From: Chelydra serpentina
Lineage: Eukaryota > Chordata > Testudines > Chelydridae
Direction: 5' to 3'
Assembly (NCBI GenBank): GCA_037349315.1
Contig: JBAIAC010000026.1
Coordinates: 6,386,001-6,450,000 of the forward strand
DNA: 64,000 nucleotides
How positions within the stretch are numbered: position 1 is the stretch's first letter; the number at the start of each line of letters is the position of its first letter. Positions 49,501-61,500 of this stretch are shown one piece after another. The notes under the pieces were generated by a model that was not told the origin of the DNA, ran no database searches, and was given only the letters and a program-made list of their open reading frames with translations. The translations under genes were made by a program, and so were the position numbers.

Positions 49501-52500
49501 GCTGCCTCCTCTCCTGAGGGCTGGGAGAACTGCAGCCCAGGTTTCTGTCTGCCGGAAGGTAACTACCCCAACCCCAGATCCCAGTCTCCCAAAGAATGCT
49601 CCACCAACACCGACCCTCAGATTTCTAATCTAAAAAAGCAGCAGAAAAAAACTTTTTTTTCTTTAAAGAGGTGAAATTCCTTGTCTTTCTACATCATATA
49701 GGACCAATATAAACCAAAAACAAAACATGTTTTCCCTTTGCAGATCACTTTTAAACCAAACATATTCTTGTCCTAGCTTAATGGATCTTTTGTTTTCCAG
49801 GCCCCTAAGACCACCCCCAACAAAAGAGCAAAAATCACAGTTAGTTCAGTTTACAGAATAGGTTTATTAGAATTGGGGAAAAAAATAGATTGAGAAGTAT
49901 CAAGTGAAATGCCAAACTGCAAATAGCTGACAGCATTAAGAAGATCTATTGTTAAAAAGTCACTGGATTTCACCAGGGGGATTTTATTTTTCTTGTAGAC
50001 CTAAGGCCAAAGGGTTTCCGGTAACAATGCGATCACAGCTAGAGAGACGGTGACATTAATCTGACACTGAACAGCCTTAAACTCAGCATGTGGTTGAAAA
50101 ACCCAGTAAAACCGATTAATAGAACCCCCTGTGCCGAGTGAGTGACTGGTGAGTGAAAGGATTTCATCTTCACCGGGGTCAAAATTATGCAGTGCTGCTT
50201 CTAGAGTTCGCAGACAATCGTTTCTACCTTTGGTCTTAATTCCAGGGAGCTCTAATAAAAAGGACTTTAAAGGTAGTTTAGCCGCAGTCAGTGCCAAGTT
50301 AAATGAACTGGCCCGGGTGAGTGTTTCACCTTTTGGAAAAATGAAAATGAGGGGTAATTTTTGAGACAGAAAAGCCGCGTGTTTTACAGCCCCACTGGCG
50401 AGTATGTCAGCCTTTGGTTTGCTTAGTTGCTCACTGTCCTGTACAGTGTGTCTGTTCTGGCTCTCTGTGTCAGTAACAAAAATCAGTAGAGAAGGCTCTT
50501 CCCTGCCCACCCTCTTCAGTAACACAGACCGTTCTCCTTCCTTTTTCCTCTTGCTGCAGTGCCACAGCTGAGGAAACCCTGAGATTAACCACGGAGGCAG
50601 ACACGCCGTTCAAAAGTTTCTAAACTCTTGTCTAAGCTAAGAAAACAACCTGTTGCAAGGACATCGGCAATGAGTGGTGTTGAATAATGCTGGAAATGAT
50701 TTGGCTGCAAGCACAGACAAAGCACTTCCCATACCATTTCAGAAGCCATCACGGTTTCTAAAACAGCGCTGAACCTGGTTTGTAGTTGGCTACAATTGCA
50801 GTTTAAACCATATTCACATCCCTTTGAGCTGCACCTGTTGCTGATATCCATTGTCAGCATGGAATATTAATATTCCCTGCTAACAGTTGTTGTCAGCAAC
50901 AGGGACTAGTATAAACGAGGCCTAATGCTGCAGGTGAGAGGTCCAGCTACTTCCATATATTTCAATCTGTTGCAAAACCTGGCACTTGTATTTCAGATTC
51001 AAGTAACCTTCTTCCTCCCACCAGGTAGGGATATAAGAATTCTAGAGCTGGCTTAATACGGCATCTTGTTATTAAAGGTGGACCAACATGCAAAATTTTG
51101 ACCCAGTGTTCAATCACCCCAAAATCAGAGGCGTTACGATCTGTGGTTTAGTTTTGGACTATTGTAGAGATAGGAACCAGGCCGAAATTTCAGAATTGCG
51201 TTCAGATTCTAAACCGCCGCAAAGTTCAGACATAATCAGATCCTGGGTTTTGGCTCGGACCCATCAATTCTTATAGAGGTGGCCTTTAGGTATTTAAATT
51301 AGATATTTTTTACATATGCATCTGTGTCCTCGAGTAGTCTTGTTTAGCATGTGCACACTAGCACCTTTGATTAAATTTTTCTCTGTATAGCCCTTTCAAC
51401 CACAGCAAGATACCTCATTGTGATGCTGACACCTAGTAGACAGAGAAGGACCGGACCAGACAGTACAGATCACTGTACTAGATTGGTGGATCCCATATAA
51501 CCACTGCCTAGCTAATGATCATTTCTTATCAAAGGTGTTTGTCAGTGATGTGAGAAAAATAACGTTTAAATCCATAGTGTGCATATAGTTTGGAGCATTT
51601 CAAACTGCCAGCTATTTGAGTATTGTTAAAGGAGCAGACAGTATACTCGCCGTGTGTGATATATCTTGTTTGTGTGATGTTTTTAGTTCAGCCTTCTTAA
51701 GATGACCACTAGAGGTCCCGTGCCTATACTAGGATTCTAAGATGCAGTAAATCATCTTCTATTGCATAGGCACAATATCTCCCATTTTTGAAGGCGGAAA
51801 ATATACATCTAATTCATTTTAATAGAGGGAAAAATCTACTAGAACTGTTTTGCATTCAACAATTTTCAGGTCATGCACTGGGAAGAAAGGATCATAAAAG
51901 ATGAAAACCATATTTCAGTGGTGCTGCAACATTTTTGAGGCCTCGTTCAAGATGACCAGGTCTCTTTATATAGTCTCTTCAGAGTTCTGCTCTTGTTTCT
52001 CTGAGGGGTAATAGATGTTCTATTGTAAGGAGTCTTGTATGAGTCAACAGTTATTTGCCTACGGGCATGAGGAAGTTAATCTTAGCACTGGGTTGCTTGA
52101 TGTTTCTTGAAAAATTATGTGTTTCAGGATAATTATTTACCGAAGTGACAAGAATGTCTTTCTTCTTGATTGCTCACTAGTCCCTGGCTACTTTATAACT
52201 ATTTGGTTGCTTTCCTTGAAATTAAGTGGTGTAACTTCCACGCTGATCAATAATCTGTTTTTTCCATGAGCTTAGTCCATTTGTCACATTCCTTTGTCAT
52301 CTGATGACTAAGATGGACTTGGGGTGACATCATTTTGATAAAGTGACACTTGTCATACACGGTTTAGATCTATAATATCATGCTGAATGAGTCACAATTT
52401 GTTTGAGTGTCTTGGATACAGATTCTCCATGAGTCACACCATTCCTTTTATTTGTGACCACAATGAGTTGTGTGCTGTCCTATACACCTAAAATTCTCTG

Positions 52501-55500
52501 TAAACCAATGGAAGTTTTGAACTTGAAATGGGTGTCAGTTGTTTGGTGGGATTTTGTCATGAATGTCAAAGTTCACAAATACTTTTCCAGCATAGACTCT
52601 GCAGCTGACTGCTGCTGCTATTACATATTCATATCCGTCGCATATTGCGCATTTTTTGATGAAGATGAATGCATACTGGCCAGTGGTTAATGGGTTATAA
52701 AAGTAGAACTGGTTGAAAAACAAACAATAATGAAAATGTTCCCAAATCTACTCGCTCATTTTCACCAACAGTGAGATCCTTCAAGGTGTTTAGTACCTTC
52801 CAACAGAGGATTTGAAAGCACTTTGCAGATATTAATTAATCAAACTCATAACAACCCTATGAGATATGGTAGTAGTATTCTCCATATTACATGTGAGGTG
52901 AAACTGAGGCACATCAAAGTTAATGACTTGTTCAAGGTCACAAAGAAAGGATGTGGCATAACTGGGAACAGAACTTGAATTCTAAGGAGCTCCTATACTT
53001 TGGTGAAGAGACCAGTATAAATATCTAGATGTACAGATCGCTAGGCGGAAGCTAGATCCCCGGACTCTGATCTTTGATACATTTTTCTTTTCCTTGCTTC
53101 CTTGCCATTGTCAATGTTCCCAATTGGCTGATGCACTAAAACACAGTCCATTAATGCACTGAGCAAGCACAATGCACATTTTGTTTTATCTGAGAGCGAT
53201 TAAAAAAAATCAGTGAAATTCATCCTTCACGGAGTATTTGAGCTGTTTGAGTAATCACGCGTCTCATTCTTTGATGCTCCCTCTCTCTGCTTGAGCCTGT
53301 CTCATAACCAGTTCACGCAGCTTCTCAAAGGCAATCGTCTCCCTGATCTTTGACACAGTTTATTAAAAATACTTTTTGAGGCGAAGTGTGAAAAATCTTC
53401 TAGCTCTCTCTAAAAAACCAAAATGCTTCTCATGAAGGTGTAAAATAGGCCACAGCTAGAACTGTATTCATTCTTTCTCTGTCACAGGATCCCGCGTACG
53501 TCCCAGCAGCAGGTTTTATATTTATTTATATACTTAATAAAGGAAGATGGTCTTGTGGTTAAGGCACTGGATAGGGACTCAGTAGATGTGGGTTCAGTTT
53601 CCAGCTGCCATAGATATGAGCAAATCATTTAATCATTCCCTGCCTCAGTTTCCCATCTATAAAATGGGGCTAATAGCACTTCCTTTGTCTTTCTTGTCTA
53701 TTTCGCTTGTAATAGCTCTTTAGGGCAGGGACTCTCTCCCATTCCGTTTGTAGCATTATTTGCCTAGAGCTGTTTGATCTTGGTTAGAGCTTTCATTGCT
53801 ACAGTAATACAAATGATATATTTGTAAGGTACCTATCATAAGCATCCAAGCACAGTGCAATAAAACACACAATAGTAAAGCTAACTTAAAAAAAAAATCA
53901 TTTTCAAGTATACAAGGACAAACCCAATAGCTTTTAGGCATACCACACCAGAACTAGGTGATCTTTGGCCACTCACCCTGACACTTGAACTAGATTATGT
54001 TCTGCTAATTTTTTCTTTTCAAAATTCAGGGCATTATCTCTGACCTTGCTGAAATTCTGGTTCACGCTTTTGCTCTATTGCCACTGAAGCATTGCATTCA
54101 TTTCTTTATTGGGTTCCCTGCCTTGTCAGGTTTTCCAAGACAGTCTTTTCAGAACACTGCAAAATGCATGACTCCTCCCTTTCCCCTGCCCAAGACCTCA
54201 CATTTCTTATGTGGTGTCTTTATTTAGGCAATTACTTTTGCTACCTGTGAACTTGAAGATGCAATTGAAATGTTTATTACTTGTATTCAAAATCCTTCAT
54301 ACTTCAGTTCCTTCAGATTTGTGCAACGTGGTTTGTGCGTATCTTCTTGCCTGTGCATCACACTTTGTGTTTTAAAATCTTCTTTTCCTTTAGTTATTTT
54401 TAGATTAATGGCTGCAAGGCTCCATTGGGTTTGGTTTTCATCTTGTACAGCACTGAGAAAGTTACTTTATAAGTCAATAAGTGACAATATTCTACAGTTA
54501 TTTAGATTGCTCAACTAGCTACTAATAAGCATATTTATTGTTAAAGTGGAAAAGTGTGCAGAATTCTGTGTATATATAGAACAGACTTTGGAATTTGTGC
54601 CTGAGCTTGTATTGTTGATTATTTATTTAATCTCTTTCATGCTTAACTTTTACTTCATCTAAACACACTCCTATTAAATAGCTATGCTATCTTAGCCATA
54701 GCGGACCTGTTCGGTGGATTTTAATGAGCTTTGAATCTAGTCTTTCCAGCCCAGGTTTGACCTTTGCTATAGAGACATAATGCATATTGACTTCTATTGA
54801 AGGTGCAGCCATAGTGTATTTAAGGGCAAAATTAGCTCGTCTTGCAACAAAAATTATTAGTGATATGGGCCACTGATGAGGAGAAATTAAAAAGGGGGGA
54901 GGGATAGCTCAGTGGTTTGAGCATTGGCCTGCTAAACCCAGGGTGGTGAGTTCAATCCTTGAGGGGGCCATTTAGGGATCTGGGGCAAAAATTGGGGATT
55001 GGTCCTGCTTTGAGCAGGGGGTTGGACTAGATGACCTCCTAAGGTCCCCTCCAACCCTGATATTGTATGATTCTTTGATACCCCAGGTTTCCACAGAACC
55101 CCTCCCCCACAAATGTTTAAAATCAGCTGAACTTTAAAATCCTTTCTTGGTAGGTTGTAACATCTGCTAGGAAAGTATGTGAGTTGCAGCCGCAGCAGAC
55201 TATCAAAGCCTTTTCTCTGAGTCCCCAGACATTCAGCGTTTCTAGAGGACAGATCTCTCTTTCTTATCTCCCCAAGGGCATTTGTGTTAATTTGAAAATA
55301 AATGTAGAGGCATTCTCCCCAAACTTCACGTGGCACAAAAAGACAGATTGCATATTCTGGTGGATGTGAAGGATGATTTTAAAGTGTGTCAGATAAGAGT
55401 CTTTAAGGAAACGAAAAGCGGGGGTTGTACTTTTTCAGCAAAGCAGGATGCTTGCTTTTCCTTAAAGAATGACTGTTACCTTCAAAAATACATTTGGCCA

Positions 55501-58500
55501 ACTCTGCAAACCAGTGTACGAGAACTACTGTTTTATAATATTTGCATTCTTATAAACATGTGGGCTTGAATAATAAAGGACATATGCAGTTAGTGAAAAT
55601 ATGTTGGAGTCTCTATGGGTGCAAATTTGTCTTTTTGCTAGGCCCGATGTTAATTCATTTTTTGACTGCAAGGCATCCTTATACAATGAGGAGGCCAGCG
55701 ACAACTCACATGAGTTGTTTCAGTACCAAGTCACTGGAATGTCTTGTATCTAAAATTTAAGTCTAGTGCAGTGAGGTTTCAGATCTCCATTTGGTGAATT
55801 AGCTTTGTTTAGAACTATCGGCTACGTGAGGCATGATATCATAAAACCCATGCAAAACACAGAGTATTGTTTGTTTTACCTCTAAGTCTGTTGAAATCAG
55901 CTGAGGGCAGAATTTGATTCTTAATTTCCTATAATCTATTTTGTGTGTGTGTTTGTTTTTGGTCTTGCAAGCAGAGTGCCGCTAAACAAATGTGTGAGAT
56001 CCACTGAGGCCCACCCAGATTGATCTTTGACCAAGGCTAACCAAGGAGGGAGTTTCTCATATTTTGTGGGCTGACCTGACTAAGAGGGTTTGTAGGGATA
56101 CTGCTTAGCCATTCATTATGACCCATAACTAATGTATGGGTTATCTATTTCCCCACATAATCACATTTCTCACATACCTTCTTCACACAGTGCATAGTCA
56201 ACCTGTGGAACTCCTTCCCTGAGGAGGTTGTGAAGGCTAGGACTATAACGGTTTAAAAGAGAACTGGATAAATTCATGGAGGTTAGGTCCATTAATGGCT
56301 ATTAGCCAAGAAGGGTAAGGAATGGTGTCCCTAGCCTCTGTTTGTCAGAGGGTGGAGATGGATGGCAGGAGAGAGATCACTTGATCCTTACCTGTTAGGT
56401 TCACTCCTTCTGGTGCACCTGGCATTGGTCACTGTTGGTAGACAGGATACTGGGCTGGATGGACCTTTGGTCTGACCCAGTATGTCCATTCTTATGTATG
56501 TGCAAATGAACCGTGTGCACATTTAGGATGTCCAACAACCTCCTCCCAGGTTGCAATGTTAATGTTCAGGCTGTGGCTGTAGGTGCAGAAGACTGTTACA
56601 TACAGCAGCCCTTATTCTTAGAGACTAAGTACTGTATGGGGAGGAACGGAGGGATAGCTCAGTGGTTTGAGCATTGGTCTGCTAAACCCAGGGTTGTGAG
56701 TTCAATTCTTGAGGGGGCCATTTGGGGATCTGGGGCAAAAATTGGGGATTGGTCCTGCTTTGAGCAGGGGGTTGGACTAGATGACCTCCTGAGGTCCCTT
56801 CCAACCCTGATATTCTATGTTAAACACCTGTATGATGACTACGTCTTCCTCTGACTGAGACATGCTCATTTTATTGTATTATTATTATTTATTATTTACA
56901 TAAAATAGCGCCCCAGTAGCAATCTGGGCCCCATAGTGCTAAGTGCATTCTGTAGCTGAGATACAAGAGACAAAAATAGATTTAAATTTTTTTATTAAAG
57001 CTAATGTTAAAATGATCTAATGCACTGGTTAAGGAAAGAGTGTCTATGCATCTAGATATAATGCTTATATTATTCAAAAGCACAAAGTTTGGTTTAAAAG
57101 TCATACAATAAATATATTGTCTATTAGTCTATAAGGTGCCACAGGACCCTTTGTCGCTTCTGCAGATCCAGACTAACACGGCTACCCCTCTGATACAATA
57201 AATATAGTACATAATCTGCAAAATCCCCAATTTAGGTTAATAAATGTAACGATACAGTTTGGATATTAGCATCCAGATATTCAGATACATCACTCATAAA
57301 AGTGACACAGACTAACACGGCTACTACACTGAAACATAAAAGGTTATACTAAGAGTAGCTTGTGGAAAGCAAATATAGCAATGAGTGTAGATTGTCCCTC
57401 AGTAATTGAGAATTTAGGATAGGTTGTCCCTCAATAAATACAATCCCTCAGAAGTATTTCAGATACTTTCCCGACTTTGCTTCTCAATGGCAGTCCAGCT
57501 CATCTCTCCTGGTATTGCTGATGTCCCGTGATGTGTTCTAAATAGACCTCCCTTGACCACCTGATGGCGCCCTATACCATGAGTTGCCGAGATACAGCAG
57601 ATAATACTAAAGCTCTCTCTGAAGTTTTGATATTTTACATAGTAAATTACTCTGGATTCGGTTTAACTTTTTTTAAAGCTTAGGTGGAGGCTTGTGTGTG
57701 TGAGAGAGAGAGAGGGAGAGGGGAGGACGGGCAAAGAACATTTTCTTTCCGATTTTGTTTTTGTTCCTAATGCCATTTACACATTTTTCTTTAGGAAGAA
57801 GCTACGCTCCCAGGAGGACAGCATAGAGGATGCAATTGTGCTATCCCCAGTTGAGTCTCCGGTCAGAACCTCGCCTGGCCAGTCCAAGCTACGGAGAAAA
57901 GAGTGAGTTGGGTCTACTGCTCGAATGAGAGGCCCGGATTCATGAATCAGTGTAGATATTAGGATTTCATAGTTTGGTGCATAGACACAAAGGTGACTGG
58001 CACCTTAGAAATACCTAAAATACAACAGAGAAATGGGTAGATGGATGGATATCTAGCACTGATGAGTAAGATGTTTCAGCGCAGTGGGTAAGGAAATATA
58101 CTGTTACCAAAGTTGTAACTGTTCCTGTTGTTTTTCCTGCACTGCGATGAAAAATGTTCTCTTGGATGTTGCTGGCTTAGAACTTTTGCATCAAAAACTA
58201 TAGACTGTATAAGTAGTGAAAGGATAATCTAATTTTGAATCAAAGATTTGAGAGCTCATTTAAAAGATGCCTTTAATATCCTATTTTATAATACAGATTC
58301 ATATTTAAGGAAGATTAAAAAAAAATACCATTGCCAAGTGCTGCCAGATTTGTAGACATCACTGAAAGATTTGGCTTAGCTTGCAGAGAAGATGGCTGCA
58401 TTTTTAATTTGAATGGTATAACTGAAATGCGGTGCTGCCAACTTGCATTAGTTGTTCAGAAACATCTTGTTTCTCCTTTCTGGAATGAGGGGGCATTTTA

Positions 58501-61500
58501 CATCATGTGTACTCAGTCCTGGACTTCTTTACACTGTTCTACTAATGCAGCAGTCTTGAGAGGAGCCTCTCCCATTGAGTGCTTGTCTTTATTAAAAAAA
58601 TTGGATCATGCGAGACCATGGCCTCGAGGAGTCGCTTGGACTAACACAATGTTAAACATGATTTAGCAATCCGTGTAGCCAGAAATGTGTCAGCTGATCA
58701 TGAATAAACCCTACTAGAACCCTAGCGTTAACACCACCCAGTTGACATGCAGCTAAACATGATTTGTCTCTGTCTACACTGAGGTTAAACATGACTTTGT
58801 AATCATATTAGCTAACTTTAACCTGACCTAATTTTTTAGTCAAGACAAGCTGTGAGAGACTGAAAGGGGAATTCACAGCTTATATGTTCATAGGCTTCCC
58901 CCTACATGTTCATAGGCTTCCCCTACACTACAGCTCCATCCAGTGGTTCTCAACCAAGCCCTCTCCTAGTATGAGAGCATGGCGAGTAATGGCAGAAAGT
59001 AGCATGTATTCTTAATAATTACCAAGTCTTTTTTAGCACTGTCTGCCCTTTGAAGCAAACGTACTGTATGACCTTGTGACACTGTAAGCACCTAGAGGAT
59101 AATACAGTGATAAATAATAGCCAACATGATTTGTCAAGAACAAATCATGCCCAAACAACCCAATTTCCTTCTTTGACAGGGTTACTGGCTTAGCAGATCG
59201 GGGGAAAGCAGTAGATGTGATGTACCTTGATTTTAGTAAGGCTTGTCGTGCAGTCTCACATGACATTCTCATAAGCAAACTAGGGAAATGTGTCCTAGAT
59301 GAAATTACTCTGAAGCAGTTGTGCACCCACCTTAAAGACCGTACCCAAAGAGTAGTTAGCAATGGTTCACTGTCAAACTGGGAGGATGTATCTCCCAAAC
59401 TGGGAGGTGGAGTCTCACCTGGGTCTGTCCTGGGTCTGATACTATTGAGTTTTTTCATCAGTGACTTGGATAAAGGAGTGGAGAGTATTCTTATAAAAGC
59501 TGCAGATGACATCAAGCTGGGAGGGATTGCAAGCACTTTGGAGGACAGTACTAGAATTCAACATTACCTTGATAAATTGGAGAATTGGTCTGAAATCAAC
59601 AAGATGAAACTCAGTAAAGACAAATGCACAGTATTACACTTAGGAAGGAAAAATCAAAGGCACAAATACAAAATGGGGATTAGCCAGGGTGGATTGTTTC
59701 AAATCAAAGCAATTTAAATCACTGATTTTAATAATGATTTAAATTAGCAAGCAGAAAACCTTGATTTAAATCTCTGATTTTAATATGTTTTGCATTTGTA
59801 CTTTTTAGTTATTTTCCTCAAGAAAGGTGGATTGGTTGGTAACAATAAAAAAAAAGTTGACTGGCAACTAAATACAGCCTTTTCACTAAATTTGGTGCTT
59901 CTTGTTGCAAACCAGGAGAATACACTATTTCCATGTACACTTATTTAAGCAGTTATATAGCTGAACTTACATTTATTCCGGGTCTTATTTTTAACATTTT
60001 TTATTATGTTAGAAAATGGTGAATAATGCATTTCTTATTTACTAGATGATTAATTTTTTACTTGTGATTTGTGTGAAGCTCTATTTGTATGGGAATTTGA
60101 ATGCAATTAAAAATGCAAAAAAACCTAGCATTTTAAAGTTGTTTTTAATTAGTTAAATAAAACTACCTTAACAGTGCTGCATACATAAGAAAAAAGTTGA
60201 TCAAAACATGTTTTGCATTTAAAACTGATTTATTAAACAAAGGAAGTATTATCAGTCATTAGTGAAGTGAACTGATTGTGTTTTGTCCCTGGGTCCTTTA
60301 AGATTTTAGAAATAGTCGGTCTCATCCTCTCACACCTATTTTTTGTTCATAGATTAGAAGAGGAAAACAAGCTTTCCTGTTTTTTCCAACTTCCTATTGG
60401 TTTTGAACTTTGAATGAACTATCATTGAATTGGTCTAGTTAAATAAACTGAAATGAAGAAAATATTTTCTCTCCCCTGCAGAAGCGGCTACTGCTGTCAA
60501 AAGCTGGTTTAGCACTTCAACAAACCCTGGCTCGAGGTCCTTAGCCAGTGGCTTCCATCAGTTCAGTGGTTTGACTTGCTTTAAAACTTTGGCAGTAAAC
60601 ATATACTGCGCAATTAAAAAAACATTAAATTATTTCAATAGATTAGAGTAAGTTTAGGGCTAACATAGGTTGTCATAATTTCAGATTTAAGTTTAAGCAG
60701 GTTTATATTTTTTTAAAAAAACCTATTTTATTAAAATAAAATCTGATTTAAATAAAAAATATGAGATTTTTTAAAAAAGAATCATCAACTTTTATCCATC
60801 TTGGGAATAACTGGCTCAGCAGTAGTACTGCAGAAAAAGATCCAGGGGTTACAATGGATCACAGATTGCATTTGAGCCAACAATGTGATACAGTTGCAAA
60901 AAAGGCTAGCAGCAGTATGCAAGACACAAGAGGTAATTGTTCCGCTGTGCTTGGCACTGGTAAGGCCTCAGCTGGAGTACCGTGCTCAATTTTGTGTCTG
61001 TGCCACATTTTAAGAAAGATGTAGACAAACTGGAGAGAGCATAGGCACCGACTCCATGGGTGCTCCGGGGCTGGAGCACCCAAGGGGAAAAATTGGTGGG
61101 TGCAGAGCACCCACCGGCAGCTCCCCGCCAACCCCGGGGCCCGCGCCTAGCTCCCCACCAGCCCCGGGACCCACCGCAAACTCACCTCAGCACCGGGAGA
61201 TGTTGTGGGGCCCCGCCCCGACGCTGGGCGACGTTGCGTCAGCGTCGGGGGCGGGGCCCCACAACGTCACCCAGCGTCGGGGGCGGGGCTCCGCCCCCGA
61301 CGCCGGGCGTCAGCCCCCACCAGCGCAACCGGAAGTCGGTGCCTGTGGGAGAGAGTCCAGAGAAGAGCAACAAAAATGTGAAAAGATTTAGAAAATGTGA
61401 TCTGTGAGGAAAGAGTAAAACCTGGGCACGTTTAGTTTTGAGAAAAGAAGACTGAGGGGGGGACCCGATAAGTCTTCAAATACCTTAAGGACTGTTACAA

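Larger units (their letters stand above)
46448..57794 (+). other. CNGB1 intron 16 (11.3 kb)
   Basis: It holds Penelope-like copies (46870-47030, 57116-57192, 57302-57335), four SINEs, two MITE-like repeats, the antisense reading frame at 50001-50600, MIR-like SINEs and a CR1 3' end. The stretch 50900-52750 and most of 53760-54890 is AT-rich unique sequence. No exon is needed here, since exons 16 and 17 join in phase. Confidence 0.75.

Noticed and set aside
50585..50860. Reverse-strand frame beginning [18 protein letters not shown]
   Set aside because: The DNA around its start (GGCCTCGTTTATACTAG) looks like the end of a MITE-type repeat, and it is out of frame with the longer frame at 50001-50606.
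58331..58666. Plus-strand frame of 111 codons shortly after exon 17
   Set aside because: No homology recognised, and no suitable acceptor or donor phase for CNGB1. Exons 17 and 18 join without it.
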